From: Roseibium album
GTDB taxonomy: Bacteria; Pseudomonadota; Alphaproteobacteria; Rhizobiales; Stappiaceae
Assembly (NCBI GenBank): GCA_001404055.1
Contig: CXTY01000016.1
Span: 1-64,000, forward strand
DNA: 64,000 bases
Direction: 5' to 3'
Shown here one piece after another: positions 49,581 through 59,358 of the stretch. The notes beneath the pieces were generated by a model. That model worked only from the letters and a program-made list of their open reading frames with translations. It was not told the origin of the DNA and searched no databases. The translations under genes were made by a program, and so were the position numbers. The stretch's first letter is position 1; each line of letters starts with the position of its first letter.

Positions 49581-50045
49581 TCACGCATCTATCAGCATTG
49601 CGCTGACTTCTGCTTCTGCAACTTTCTGGCCGTCAACTTTGGCGACCGCATCGAATTTCCAGATATTGGAACGCTGTCTAATTTTTTTCACATGAAAATG
49701 AACCTGATCACCAGGCTCCACAGGTTTCCGGAACTTGGCCTTGTCAATCGTCATGAAATATACGAGCTGCGGTGGCGCATCAGTGCCTCTCGCATGTACA
49801 CATAAAGCACCAGCTGTCTGCGCCATGGCTTCAATCAGAAGAACGCCAGGGAAAACTGGGCGCTCTGGAAAATGACCCGTGAAATGCGGTTCATTGATCG
49901 TCACGTTCTTGATGCCAATACAGCTATTGTCACCGTCCATCTCGATAATCTTGTCAATCATCAAAAATGGATAGCGATGCGGCAACAACTTCATGACTTT
50001 CATGATGTCTGCGCTGGCAAGCGTTTTGTTTTCTGCGTCTTCCAT
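49581..50045 (-). CDS. fabZ: 3-hydroxyacyl-ACP dehydratase FabZ
   Basis: A 154-residue hot-dog-fold dehydratase of fatty acid elongation. The catalytic His and Glu lie in [19 protein letters not shown] (about residues 56-74). [14 protein letters not shown] at the N-terminus is characteristic. Its position between lpxD and lpxA places the competing users of 3-hydroxyacyl-ACP (fatty acid and lipid A synthesis) under common control, as in many Gram-negative bacteria. Confidence 0.97.
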   Translation of the reverse strand: MEDAENKTLASADIMKVMKLLPHRYPFLMIDKIIEMDGDNSCIGIKNVTINEPHFTGHFPERPVFPGVLLIEAMAQTAGALCVHARGTDAPPQLVYFMTIDKAKFRKPVEPGDQVHFHVKKIRQRSNIWKFDAVAKVDGQKVAEAEVSAMLIDA

Positions 50046-50106
50046 GAAATACCCCTTATGGCGAAACTACGCCGCAAGTCTCTTATTCGTTCATTCGTCT
50101 AATCGT

Positions 50107-51144
50107 TTACGATCCGCTGCCGCGCTCTGCAAGTTTCCTCACAGCCGCAACTTCGCGGAACCATTGCTTAGCTGGTTTGGCGGGAGTGCCTCCATAACGT
50201 CCACCTGCCGGCAGGTCGTCATTGACCGAGCTTACGGCGGCAACCTGTGCTCCCATTCCAACGGTCACGTGTCCACGCACACCGGACTGACCACCGATGG
50301 CAACAAAATCTTCAAGAGTACAACTACCTGACAAGCCGACTTGAGAAACGATAACGCAGTGCCGTCCGATGACGACATTGTGGCCAACTTGAACCTGGTT
50401 ATCGATTTTAGTGCCTTCACCGATGATCGTATCCCGATTGGCACCCCGGTCTATGGTCGTATTGGCGCCAATCTCAACATCATCTTGAATGATGACACGA
50501 CCGACCTGCGGTACTTTTAGATGGCCTTGCGGCCCCATTGCATAACCAAAGCCGTCTTGCCCGCAACAAACGCCAGGATGCAGGAACACACGGTTTCCCA
50601 AAATTGAATGCTGAACTGTGGTATTCGGGCCGATAACGCAATCACGACCAATTTTTACACCCTTGCCGACAACCGCATTTGCACGGATGACTGAACCCTC
50701 TCCAATTTCCGCATCCGCTGCAATCACGACGCCTGGTTCGACCGTAACGTTTTTCTCCAGAGAAGCCGAAGGATCAATTACAGCCCGATCTGACACCGAT
50801 GCTTCACCGGGGTCTGTCGGAACCATTGCGTCGGGGTATAGTTTCGCCAGAACCTTGGCCCAAGAGCGATAAGCATCTGAACAAACAAGAACCGCCACGC
50901 CGTCAGGCACTTTGTCTTTGTGCCGATCCTTGACGAGGCAAGCGGTTGCCGTGGTTTGCTCGAGTTGTTTGAGGTATGCAGTATTGTCAAAAAAGACCAG
51001 AGAGCCCTGTCCGGCATTTTCCAATGGAGCCACACTGGAAACTTCCAACGCGCCGTCTCCACGATAAATTTCAGCTTCGGCCCAGGACGCGATATCCTTC
51101 AAAAGGACATTTCCGGGAAACACAAAGAATTTTGGCTCGGACAT
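50107..51144 (-). CDS. lpxD: UDP-3-O-acylglucosamine N-acyltransferase
   Basis: A 345-residue trimeric beta-helix enzyme adding the N-linked acyl chain to UDP-3-O-acylglucosamine. The N-terminal uridine-binding domain (about 1-100) precedes hexapeptide repeats (about 110-290) with the catalytic His in QVGHNVVIGRHCVI near 245. ATG 51144 has AAGGAT upstream and gives the normal start; the longer open frame would run back through the bamA terminator hairpin. The C-terminus (KPAKQWFREVAAVRKLAER) forms the ACP-recognition helix. The 80-base gap to bamA contains a strong terminator. Confidence 0.96.
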   Translation of the reverse strand: MSEPKFFVFPGNVLLKDIASWAEAEIYRGDGALEVSSVAPLENAGQGSLVFFDNTAYLKQLEQTTATACLVKDRHKDKVPDGVAVLVCSDAYRSWAKVLAKLYPDAMVPTDPGEASVSDRAVIDPSASLEKNVTVEPGVVIAADAEIGEGSVIRANAVVGKGVKIGRDCVIGPNTTVQHSILGNRVFLHPGVCCGQDGFGYAMGPQGHLKVPQVGRVIIQDDVEIGANTTIDRGANRDTIIGEGTKIDNQVQVGHNVVIGRHCVIVSQVGLSGSCTLEDFVAIGGQSGVRGHVTVGMGAQVAAVSSVNDDLPAGGRYGGTPAKPAKQWFREVAAVRKLAERGSGS

Positions 51145-51167
51145 GATCTTATCCTTGTTGCCAGCCA

Positions 51168-51200
51168 ATAAAAAACGGCCGCCGAACACGTCGGCGGCCG
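51168..51200 (-). terminator. Strong intrinsic terminator between bamA and lpxD
   Basis: CGGCCGCCGA (51176-51185) pairs perfectly with TCGGCGGCCG (51191-51200) over a five-base loop, followed on the minus strand by TTTTTTATT. It lies 25 bases after the bamA stop and 24 before the lpxD start. Confidence 0.9.
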
Positions 51201-51224
51201 ATATTTATCCTATTGGACCGCGAT

Positions 51225-53606
51225 TTAGAAGCGGGTACCGCCAGTCAGCCGGAATATCTGAGTCTTATCCGCGTCGTCCTTGACCAGCGGGTATGCAAAG
51301 TCTGCACGCAGTGGACCGAAAGGTGAATTCCAGCGAATACCAGCGCCAACTGACGCTCGAACGTTGAAGTCATTCGAGTCGATCCTGCCACCGTTGTTGT
51401 CAACGAGACTGACCAAATCGCTATCAGCTTCCCAGAGTGAACCAGCATCAGCAAACACAGCACCGCTCAAACCAAATTCCTTGGGAATAATCGGGAACGG
51501 AAATCTGGTCTCAGCAGTCGCCGCGAAGTAGAACTGACCACCGATGGCATCGTCAGTCGTCGCGTCACGTGGACCGATCCCCTGGTTTTCAAAACCGCGC
51601 ACGAGATCACCACCAAGCATATACTGCTCAGAAACTCTCAGACGCTCGTCACCGATTGCAAAGATATGACCGCCACGGACAGACAGGCTACCAACCAGTC
51701 CATAATCAGCGACGATTTCTTGGTACGTACGAGCCTGTGCCTCAGTCTTGACGTAATAGCTGTCACCACCAAGTCCCGCGAAATCCTGACCAAAGGACAC
51801 AAATGAGCCATCCGATGGGTCCAAATTCCGGTTCAACGTGTTGTACCTAAATTCATATCCAACAAGCGAAGTCAGGTAAGTACCCAAGGAGTCACAGACC
51901 GCGAGTGACAAATCATTGGTATTACAGTTGTTGATGTCCGTTGATCTGTTATTCGGATCAGTGTTGTCCTCCTGAAAGATGTTGTAGAAAAGACGAACTG
52001 TCAGTTCTTCTTCCCGGAGCGGAAGCGTAAACCCAAACCCACCACCGGTCTTTTCCTGATCGAACGACCGGTAATCGTTGGCATCGTCAACTGTACGATA
52101 AACATCCAGATCGAGCGCAACACGGCGCCCCATAAAGAAGGGTTCGATGAAACGGAACTCAAAAGATCGTGTGTCGGTACCACCACCAACACCAACTTTC
52201 ACGAACTGACCCCGGCCGAGGAAGTTTTTCTCTGTTAGAGAGATATCACCAACTATGCCATCGACGGTTGAGAAGCCGACACCAAAGGAAATCTCACCAG
52301 TCGCTTTTTCTTCCACACGAACATTGACGACAACGCGATCAGGCGCACTTCCCTGCTGAGTCGTAATCGAAACATTCTCGAAGAACTGAAGATTACGCAG
52401 CCGGCGCTCTGCCTTATCGACAAGTGCGCGGTTGTACGCATCGCCTTCAGCTACATCAAACTCTCTACGAATGACATATTCACGCGTACGGTCGTTGCCG
52501 ATGATGTTGATGCGTTCAATGTAAGCGCGCTGACCTTCTTCGATATAGTAGATCAAAGAGATTTTGTTGTTTTCGTAATCACGAGCACCGCGCGGACGCA
52601 CACGAGCAAAGGCATAACCGTCTTCAGACACGCGAACAGTAATGTCTTCAACCGACTGCTCAATACGAAGCGAATTGAACGTCTGCCCGCTGCGTGTACG
52701 GATCAGCTTGCGAAGCTCTTCAGGATCAATATCAGGGATCGTGGATACAATTTCCACGTCTCCGATTTCGTACTTTTCACCCTCTTCAACCGTGAAAGTC
52801 ACATAGAAGATGTTCTGCTCACGATCGAGATCGGCGCTGGTCGAGACAATACGGAAATCCGCATAGCCTTTTTTGTTGTAGTACTGACGGATGAGCTCTT
52901 CATCGGCAGCAAGCCGGTCTGGGTCATATGTGTCAGTGCTGCGCATAAAGCTCAGCAGACCACTTTCGCGGGTGCGGATCACATCACGCAGACGACCATC
53001 ACTGAATGCCGAGTTACCGATGAAGCTGATACGCTCGACACCGGTTTTCGCGCCCTCATTAATTTCGAAGACAAGATCAACACGGTTCTGACCACGGTCG
53101 ATGACCTGTGGGTCAACAGACGCGCCATACCGGCCAGAGCGCCGATAGGCCTCAAGAATGTTCTGCACATCGGCCTGCACCTTTGCGCGAGACAACATGG
53201 AACGCGGCTGAGAACGCACTGCCGTTTCCAGTGCATCATCCTTGATTTTCTTATTTCCTTCAAAGGAAACACGATTGATGATCGGGTTCTCGGTAACAGT
53301 AACGACAACCGTGCTGCCACGCGGGGTGATATCAACCGTGGCAAACAATCCTGTAGCATAGAGCGCTTTCAGGGACTCATCGACATCGAACGCACTGTAG
53401 GAACGTCCGGGTACGATCGTCATGTAGCTGACGACAGTTTCGTCCTCGACCCTGGTATTGCCTTGAACCTGGATACTCCTGGCGACCGCGGCTTCCGCCT
53501 CTGTCACAATAGACAGTGGTCCGAAGGATTGCGGCAGTGCCGATCCGATGGAAAGTACGGCTACCGCGAGAAACACGGCCCGTGTAAACTTCTGCAATCG
53601 CTGCAT
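51225..53606 (-). CDS. bamA: Outer membrane protein assembly factor BamA
   Basis: A 793-residue Omp85 protein that inserts beta-barrel proteins in the outer membrane. A signal peptide (about 1-40, with AVFLAVAVLSIGSA and a late AEAA cleavage site) is followed by five POTRA domains (about 42-435), each with the GN-x-R/K and G-x-Y/F-A segments (VQGNTRVEDETV, FEGNKKIKDDAL, FIGNSAFSDGRL). The C-terminal 16-strand barrel ends in an aromatic residue (RLTGGTRF), the usual barrel signal. It follows rseP by 164 bases with a hairpin in between and precedes lpxD. Confidence 0.97.
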   Translation of the reverse strand: MQRLQKFTRAVFLAVAVLSIGSALPQSFGPLSIVTEAEAAVARSIQVQGNTRVEDETVVSYMTIVPGRSYSAFDVDESLKALYATGLFATVDITPRGSTVVVTVTENPIINRVSFEGNKKIKDDALETAVRSQPRSMLSRAKVQADVQNILEAYRRSGRYGASVDPQVIDRGQNRVDLVFEINEGAKTGVERISFIGNSAFSDGRLRDVIRTRESGLLSFMRSTDTYDPDRLAADEELIRQYYNKKGYADFRIVSTSADLDREQNIFYVTFTVEEGEKYEIGDVEIVSTIPDIDPEELRKLIRTRSGQTFNSLRIEQSVEDITVRVSEDGYAFARVRPRGARDYENNKISLIYYIEEGQRAYIERINIIGNDRTREYVIRREFDVAEGDAYNRALVDKAERRLRNLQFFENVSITTQQGSAPDRVVVNVRVEEKATGEISFGVGFSTVDGIVGDISLTEKNFLGRGQFVKVGVGGGTDTRSFEFRFIEPFFMGRRVALDLDVYRTVDDANDYRSFDQEKTGGGFGFTLPLREEELTVRLFYNIFQEDNTDPNNRSTDINNCNTNDLSLAVCDSLGTYLTSLVGYEFRYNTLNRNLDPSDGSFVSFGQDFAGLGGDSYYVKTEAQARTYQEIVADYGLVGSLSVRGGHIFAIGDERLRVSEQYMLGGDLVRGFENQGIGPRDATTDDAIGGQFYFAATAETRFPFPIIPKEFGLSGAVFADAGSLWEADSDLVSLVDNNGGRIDSNDFNVRASVGAGIRWNSPFGPLRADFAYPLVKDDADKTQIFRLTGGTRF

Positions 53607-53637
53607 TATTGCGCTATGCCTTTATTTTTAATACCCC

Positions 53638-53675
53638 TCTCGAGAATCCGCAAACACCCCAGCAGATTCTCGAGA
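53638..53675. promoter_or_regulatory. 11-bp perfect inverted repeat in the bamA leader
   Basis: TCTCGAGAATC (53638-53648) and GATTCTCGAGA (53665-53675) with a 16-base spacer, ending 32 bases upstream of bamA. Each arm itself contains the palindrome TCTCGAGA. No T run follows on the minus strand. Confidence 0.5.
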
Positions 53676-53770
53676 CCGACGAACGTTTTATAGGATTTTG
53701 CCGATAACGCAACCGCTCTTGCGGGCTGAAAGCGATTTAGTCTGAAGACGTTGCGTCAATGTCACGGCCT

Positions 53771-54913
53771 CTAGGAATTGTTACTCACAAGTCGGACAAT
53801 ATCTTTCCACGTGACGAAAACCATTAGCATTAATACCAAGCCCAATCCAATGCGGAATCCCACATCCTGGACGCGCTCGCTCAACGGCTTGCCGCGCAAT
53901 GCTTCAGCTGCAAAATAGACAAGATGTCCGCCGTCCAGAACCGGCACCGGTGCGAGATTGATGAGACCAATACTCACAGACAAAATGGCGGTAAGCGAAA
54001 TCAACGGAAGGATGCCAAGTTCAGCCACCTGACCTGAAATCTGAGCAACGCGAATGGGGCCGCCAATCTGATCAGCTGATTGTCTCTGAGTGATGACGCC
54101 CCAAATGTAACTCACCGTTCCATCAATGATACGGTAGGTATCTCGAGTACCTTCTTCCAGAGCGCCAAACAGCCCATACTTTATCATCACCGTATATTTG
54201 GGATCCGTTGATCCACGAAGGCCAATGTCGCCAGCCATCTGGGTTTCACCCTGGAACACTTCCTTTTCGCGCGCGTCTGGCGTCACCGTCAGCATCACCG
54301 GCTTGCCTTCACGGTCCACCTCAAAGAGCAGAGGTGTATTGGCGTTCATCAAAACGATCTGACGTAACTCGCTGAAGGTATGAATGTCACGGCCGTCAAT
54401 TTCAGTAATAAGATCACCAGCTTGCAGACCACCTCGCTCCGCTGCCCGACCGGCGAACACTTCTTCAACAACCGGTTGAATGCCCTGTTTGCCGTAGGAC
54501 ATGAAAAGAGCGGCGAAAATCACGATCGCAAGTAGAAAATTTGCGATCGGCCCCGCGGCCACCACAGCGGCCCTTTGCCAAACCGGCTTAGCGATGAAGG
54601 CTGTCTTTCGCTCTTCCTCGCTCATCTGTGCAATCAGTTCACGACTGGGAACACTCGCAGCATTTTCATCACCGGCAAATTTCACATAGCCGCCGAGAGG
54701 GATCATGCAGAGCTTCCAGCGCGTGCCCTTTCTATCGGTTCTGCCAAATATCTCACGACCGAACCCGACGGAGAATGCGTCCACCTTAATGCTGCACCAG
54801 CGTGCTACGGCAAAGTGACCAAGTTCATGGAAAAACACGACTATCGTCAAAACGAACAAGAAAGGGAGAATTGTCCCGACAACGAGGGAATAGGCGGAAA
54901 GAAGAAGATCCAT
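53771..54913 (-). CDS. rseP: Site-2 protease RseP (intramembrane zinc metalloprotease)
   Basis: A 380-residue M50 family protease of the inner membrane that cleaves anti-sigma factors and leftover signal peptides. The zinc motif FFHELGHFAVAR lies in TM1 (near residue 27). One PDZ domain is clear (AERGGLQAGDLITEIDG near 158), where gamma-proteobacterial RseP has two. The second metal segment NLAPVPVLDGGHLVYF is near 325, followed by the final helices. The position dxr-rseP-bamA is standard. The 111-base gap to dxr has a weak dyad GGAAAATTA/TAATTTTCC (54967-55005). Confidence 0.95.
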   Translation of the reverse strand: MDLLLSAYSLVVGTILPFLFVLTIVVFFHELGHFAVARWCSIKVDAFSVGFGREIFGRTDRKGTRWKLCMIPLGGYVKFAGDENAASVPSRELIAQMSEEERKTAFIAKPVWQRAAVVAAGPIANFLLAIVIFAALFMSYGKQGIQPVVEEVFAGRAAERGGLQAGDLITEIDGRDIHTFSELRQIVLMNANTPLLFEVDREGKPVMLTVTPDAREKEVFQGETQMAGDIGLRGSTDPKYTVMIKYGLFGALEEGTRDTYRIIDGTVSYIWGVITQRQSADQIGGPIRVAQISGQVAELGILPLISLTAILSVSIGLINLAPVPVLDGGHLVYFAAEALRGKPLSERVQDVGFRIGLGLVLMLMVFVTWKDIVRLVSNNS

Positions 54914-55024
54914 TGAGGGAGTCCGATCCTGCGCGGCTTGGATTGTATGAGTGCAATCTACTAAAAGGAAAATTACGGCGTGTTAATGTTCAAGGTTAAT
55001 TTTCCGCCGCATTCAACACAAACT

Positions 55025-56221
55025 TTAGCCGGTATTGACCCACTCGGCGGTTTTCTGTCTGGTTTCGAGGTCGAGCGCGAGTACATCTGCAATGCTGGTT
55101 GATGCGCCCAAACGTCCCTCACCATCCAACGCCTCAAGAATTGTCTCGATTGCCGCTGGAATAGCCTGAAAACCAATTTTACCGGATAAAAAGGATTCGA
55201 CGGCTATTTCGTCTGCTGCATTCAGGGCCACCGGCGCTGCCCCGGCTGATTTCAGCGATTCCAAGGCTAGACGAAGCGCCGGGAAGCGATCGAGATCAGG
55301 CGCCTCGAATGTCAGCGTTCCCAATTCCGCAAGATTGAGCCGTTTGACCGGAACTTCCATCCTGCGTGGAAAAGCCAGGCAGTGCGAGATCGGTGTCCGC
55401 ATGTCCGGACTGCCGAGTTGAGCCAACAGGGACCCGTCCTTGTATTGCACTAATCCATGCACCGCTGACTGAGGATGAACCAACACATCTAACTGGTCGT
55501 GACGAACCGGAAATAGATGAAATGCTTCAATAACCTCAAAACCCTTGTTCATCATGGTAGCGCTATCGATTGTAATCCTTGCACCCATGTCCCAGTTGGG
55601 ATGTTTCAAGGCCTGCTCGGGTGTAACAGTTGCCATTTCCAATTTTGAAAATGTCCTGAAAGGACCGCCAGAGGCCGTCAGAATGACCTTTTCAATCTGA
55701 TCGACCTGGTCATTTTCGAATACCTGAAAAATTGCATTGTGCTCGCTGTCGACCGGCAAGAGCTCTGCGCCGGTTTCGCGGATTTTCGCCATAAAGAGGT
55801 CACCGGCACAAACAAGGCATTCCTTGTTGGCAAGTGCAATCCGGCGGCCAGGCTTGATGGCAGCCATAGTCGGTTTGAGGCCTGCGGCCCCGACAATTGC
55901 CCCAACAACCAGCTCCGCTTCTCTTTCCACAGTTTCCAATACTGCCGCTTCGCCCGCTGAGGCTTCGATGCCGGTCCCCTGCAAGAGATCGCGCAATTCA
56001 TTAAGTCTCCCGGCATCCGCCAAGACGGCTGATTTTGCGCCAAGACTCCTGGCCATACTGGCAAGTGCTGCCGCGTTTTGGTTGGCAACCAACGCTACAA
56101 CGTCAAATTGATCAGGATTTCTTTCAATGAGATCAGCCAGGCTTTTGCCTACTGAACCGGTTGCCCCGAGTACAATGATGCGGATCGGCGCATCGACACT
56201 GGTTGCGGTTACAGCCGCCAT
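55025..56221 (-). CDS. dxr: 1-deoxy-D-xylulose 5-phosphate reductoisomerase
   Basis: A 398-residue NADPH- and Mn-dependent enzyme of the MEP isoprenoid pathway. The nucleotide loop is VLGATGSVGKSLADLI (about residues 18-33). Metal-binding acids lie in LLPVDSEHNAIFQ and the substrate loop in ITIDSATMMNKGFEVIEA. DVLVHPQSAVHGLVQYKDGS is also characteristic. It is 16 bases after cdsA and feeds the same envelope build-up (undecaprenyl-PP through uppS) as its neighbours. Confidence 0.97.
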   Translation of the reverse strand: MAAVTATSVDAPIRIIVLGATGSVGKSLADLIERNPDQFDVVALVANQNAAALASMARSLGAKSAVLADAGRLNELRDLLQGTGIEASAGEAAVLETVEREAELVVGAIVGAAGLKPTMAAIKPGRRIALANKECLVCAGDLFMAKIRETGAELLPVDSEHNAIFQVFENDQVDQIEKVILTASGGPFRTFSKLEMATVTPEQALKHPNWDMGARITIDSATMMNKGFEVIEAFHLFPVRHDQLDVLVHPQSAVHGLVQYKDGSLLAQLGSPDMRTPISHCLAFPRRMEVPVKRLNLAELGTLTFEAPDLDRFPALRLALESLKSAGAAPVALNAADEIAVESFLSGKIGFQAIPAAIETILEALDGEGRLGASTSIADVLALDLETRQKTAEWVNTG

Positions 56222-56237
56222 GATCTCAACTCCAACC

Positions 56238-57083
56238 TCAACTCAGGCCCAATCCGGCTATCGGATCGGCTAATGTGCCGCCTGAGATCAAGCCAACCAT
56301 GACAGCGAAGATCGCAGCAGCTACCAGCCCATCAATACGATCCATGACGCCGCCATGTCCTGGAATGAGATTGCTTGAATCCTTGACGTCGAACCGGCGC
56401 TTAATCGCAGATTCTAGTAAATCACCGGCCTGAGAGACAATCGAAAGCCCTGCAGCCAAAAGTGCCCAAGGCAAAAAATTCTGTGCTCCCGCAATCATGA
56501 CAATGCCCGTTCCAAGCAGCGTGGCAAGGACCAGTCCGCCAATTGCACCCGACCAGGTTTTCTTGGGTGACACCCGCTGCCAGAGTTTCGGGCCGCCGAT
56601 TGCCCGTCCCGTGAAATAGGCAAAGATATCTGTTGCCCAAATGACGAACAGCAGAAAGAACGAAAACAAAAGCCCTTCAGTTCCGTCTCTAATGACCAAC
56701 AACGAATAGAGCGAGAGCCCGCTGTACAACACACCTTTAGCTGCCCAACGGCCAGTCCGGGTAAACCTGCTGCTTGCATAAACGGCGCAACTCCCCAGAA
56801 GGATCACAGCAAAACTCGGAGCCGACAGGTCCAGATGATCAAAAACCGCAGACGCTACCAGTGCTGCATATCCAATCAATGCAGCTGGAGAGGTTTGCTT
56901 TGCTCCCGTTATCGAAAGCCATTCCCAAAGGAACAGGACTGACGCCAGCAGAATGAGTGCTGCATATGCAACTCCGCCAAAGTAGGTGATCAATAAAACC
57001 AAAGGTCCGAGGACGACAGCCGAAGCCAGCCTCAGACGAAGATCGGATCGTTTGTTTGAGGAGCCGTTACTATCTGCCATCAT
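56238..57083 (-). CDS. cdsA: Phosphatidate cytidylyltransferase
   Basis: A 281-residue integral membrane enzyme making CDP-diacylglycerol for phospholipids. About seven hydrophobic helices are visible. The family signature KRRFDVKDSSNLIPGHGGVMDRIDG (near residues 228-252) contains the Asp/Gly-rich metal site and is split here as SNLIPGHGGVMDRIDG. The SPKKTWSGAIGGL segment is also conserved. It starts 12 bases after uppS and has a short Asn/Ser-rich N-terminus. Confidence 0.95.
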   Translation of the reverse strand: MMADSNGSSNKRSDLRLRLASAVVLGPLVLLITYFGGVAYAALILLASVLFLWEWLSITGAKQTSPAALIGYAALVASAVFDHLDLSAPSFAVILLGSCAVYASSRFTRTGRWAAKGVLYSGLSLYSLLVIRDGTEGLLFSFFLLFVIWATDIFAYFTGRAIGGPKLWQRVSPKKTWSGAIGGLVLATLLGTGIVMIAGAQNFLPWALLAAGLSIVSQAGDLLESAIKRRFDVKDSSNLIPGHGGVMDRIDGLVAAAIFAVMVGLISGGTLADPIAGLGLS

Positions 57084-57095
57084 GAATGCCGGTCG

Positions 57096-57863
57096 TCACA
57101 GCGCTTCGGCGTCAAGGCCACCATAGCGGCGTTGACGATTGCTGAAACAAGAAAGCGCTTCGTCAAAAGCAGCTTCATCAAAATCCGGCCAATGTTTTTC
57201 GCAAAAATAGAATTCCGAATAGGCCGCTTGCCAAAGAAGGAAATTTGACAGCCGCATCTCTCCGCTCGTGCGGACAATCAGGTCCGGATCAGGAAGACCA
57301 TAAGTGTCCAGGGCCTGACTGATGGCATCTTCGGTAATGTCTTCTGAATTCAAGTGTCCCTGAGCAACTTGCAGCGACAGCTTCCTTGCTGCGCGTGCAA
57401 TTTCCGCCCGGGCGCCGTAGTTAAACGCAACAACAAGATTAAGCCCGGTATTGTTACGCGTCAGTTGCTCAGCTTCCTCTAGAAGCGCCAATATGCCTTT
57501 TTCGAGGTCTTCACGTCCGCCGATCACGCGTATCCTGACATTTGCATCGTGAAGCTCACTGAGGTCCCGTTGCACGAAACGGCGTAACAGGCCCATGAGA
57601 AAGGAGACTTCAGTCTGGGGCCGATTCCAGTTCTCGGATGAGAAGCTGTAGATTGTCACCACCTCGATGCCGAGTTTACCGGCATGTCGAATGGTTCCGC
57701 GAAGCGCTTCCAGACCCTGACGGTGTCCTTCGGTTCGCGGCAGCCCGCGCGCAGTTGCCCACCGCCCGTTGCCGTCCATGATAAAGGCAACATGACGCGG
57801 TAAATTCTCGCAGGAACCTCCAGCTGCATGAGCTTGCTGGTTCCGGTCCGGACTGACGTTCAT
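57096..57863 (-). CDS. uppS: Undecaprenyl diphosphate synthase
   Basis: A 255-residue cis-prenyltransferase building the C55 lipid carrier for peptidoglycan and O-antigen. [10 protein letters not shown] (catalytic Asp30), [24 protein letters not shown] and the C-terminal [23 protein letters not shown] are the family signatures. ATG 57861-57863 with GGGGGA upstream is preferred; a longer frame overlaps frr in another phase. It begins 31 bases after the frr stop. Confidence 0.97.
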   Translation of the reverse strand: MNVSPDRNQQAHAAGGSCENLPRHVAFIMDGNGRWATARGLPRTEGHRQGLEALRGTIRHAGKLGIEVVTIYSFSSENWNRPQTEVSFLMGLLRRFVQRDLSELHDANVRIRVIGGREDLEKGILALLEEAEQLTRNNTGLNLVVAFNYGARAEIARAARKLSLQVAQGHLNSEDITEDAISQALDTYGLPDPDLIVRTSGEMRLSNFLLWQAAYSEFYFCEKHWPDFDEAAFDEALSCFSNRQRRYGGLDAEAL

Positions 57864-57894
57864 TCGTCCCCCAAAATAACAGGCCCGGGTCCGG

Positions 57895-58458
57895 TTAGAC
57901 CTGGGAGATTTCCTGTTCTTTTTTCTCCAGCATGCTATCGACTTCACTGATCATCTGATCTGTCAGTTTTTGCACTTCATCAGAGGCAACTCTGCTGTCG
58001 TCCTGGGAGATATCGCCGTCCTTTTCCGCCTTTTTGGCATGGTCCATACCATCACGGCGTACGTGGCGAATGGCGACCTTGGCCTGTTCAGCGTATTTAT
58101 GGGCGACCTTGATAAGCTCCTGACGGCGCTCCTGATTCAACTCGGGTATTGGCAAACGAAGCAAGGTTCCATCAACGACGGGATTCAAACCCAGATTCGA
58201 TTCGCGGATTGCCTTTTCAACGGCAGCAACCATGGATTTGTCCCACACCTGAACGGCAACCATTCGGGGTTCGGGTACGGACACAGTCGCGACCTGATTG
58301 ATCGGCATGGCCTGGCCATAGGCGTCAACTGAAATCGGCTCCATCATGGAAGCTGAGGCACGGCCAGTTCGAAGGCCAGAGAAATCGGTCTTCAGCACAG
58401 AAAGAGCACCCTGCATACGGCGCTTCAAATCATCAAGATCGACACCTTCTACCGACAT
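57895..58458 (-). CDS. frr: Ribosome recycling factor
   Basis: A 187-residue, two-domain protein that with EF-G splits the post-termination ribosome. The long three-helix bundle ([52 protein letters not shown] split as shown) and the hinge with [14 protein letters not shown] are typical. ATG 58458 has GAGG nine bases upstream; an upstream ATG in frame is not needed. It lies between pyrH and uppS as in most proteobacteria. Confidence 0.97.
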   Translation of the reverse strand: MSVEGVDLDDLKRRMQGALSVLKTDFSGLRTGRASASMMEPISVDAYGQAMPINQVATVSVPEPRMVAVQVWDKSMVAAVEKAIRESNLGLNPVVDGTLLRLPIPELNQERRQELIKVAHKYAEQAKVAIRHVRRDGMDHAKKAEKDGDISQDDSRVASDEVQKLTDQMISEVDSMLEKKEQEISQV

Positions 58459-58569
58459 TTTGACCTCACTGTTGTTTATTGCTTGGCTGATTAGAATCTC
58501 AGCGCGCGCCAACATCGCATAAACGTACCGAAAAACAAGAGCATGTGCGGGAGCTCAGGCTTAAAACCT

Positions 58570-59289
58570 TCAGTCACCCACGACTGTGTAAGTACCCGTT
58601 TCCTGCAACACGCTCACCAAGGCACCTGGCGTGTGGATCGAAAACACTATTACGGGAATTGAATTGTCCCTCGCCAACGCAATCGCAGTCGTGTCCATGA
58701 CCTTCAGATTTCTGGTTATCACTTCTTCGTAGCCAAGGGTTTCATAACGCTCGGCGTCAGGATTGACCTTGGGGTCGTCTGAGTAGACGCCGTCCACCTG
58801 CGTGCCTTTCAAGAAGGCGTTGCACTTCATTTCCGCGGCCCGCAAGGCTGCGCCGCTATCGGTGGTGAAGAACGGGTTGCCCGTACCGCCAGCGAATATG
58901 ATCACGTCGCCGTCTTCCATGTAGCGATCAGCGACGCGCTGTGAGAACGTTTCGCAGATGGAAGGTACAGCCACTGCAGACAACACACGGGCATTGACCT
59001 TCAGGCGACGGAGAGCATCGGCAAGGGTAAGGCTGTTCATAATCGTTGCCAGCATACCCATGTGATCGCCTGTCACGCGGTTGCCACCCTTTGCGGCCAC
59101 AGCCACACCGCGGAAGATGTTACCTCCACCCACAACAACGCCGACCTGGGCACCCAGCGCAACAGCGTCAGCAATTTCCTTGGCAATCCTTTGCACAATG
59201 GCCGGGTCAATTCCAAATGCCTGCGAACCCATGAGAGCTTCGCCGGAGAGTTTCAGAAGGATCCGTTTCCAACGCAAAGAATTCGTCAT
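58570..59289 (-). CDS. pyrH: UMP kinase
   Basis: A 239-residue hexameric kinase of the amino-acid-kinase fold, phosphorylating UMP to UDP. LLKLSGEALMG near the N-terminus is the phosphate loop. VGVVVGGGNIFRG, MLATIMNSLTLADALRR and FAGGTGNPFFTTDSGAALRA are signatures. It follows tsf after a strong terminator, so it should have a separate promoter; no -35/-10 is obvious in the short gap. It is 111 bases upstream of frr. Confidence 0.97.
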   Translation of the reverse strand: MTNSLRWKRILLKLSGEALMGSQAFGIDPAIVQRIAKEIADAVALGAQVGVVVGGGNIFRGVAVAAKGGNRVTGDHMGMLATIMNSLTLADALRRLKVNARVLSAVAVPSICETFSQRVADRYMEDGDVIIFAGGTGNPFFTTDSGAALRAAEMKCNAFLKGTQVDGVYSDDPKVNPDAERYETLGYEEVITRNLKVMDTTAIALARDNSIPVIVFSIHTPGALVSVLQETGTYTVVGD

Positions 59290-59318
59290 GGGTGCACCCT
59301 GTTATAAAATTGTCTTTC

Positions 59319-59350
59319 TAAAAAAAAAGCGCCGGACTTGCCGGCGCTTT
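59319..59350 (-). terminator. Intrinsic terminator of rpsB-tsf
   Basis: AAAGCGCCGG (59326-59335) and CCGGCGCTTT (59341-59350) form a perfect 10-bp stem over a five-base loop, with a run of eight or more T residues on the minus strand. It lies nine bases after tsf. Confidence 0.92.
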
Positions 59351-59358
59351 CTTTGAGC

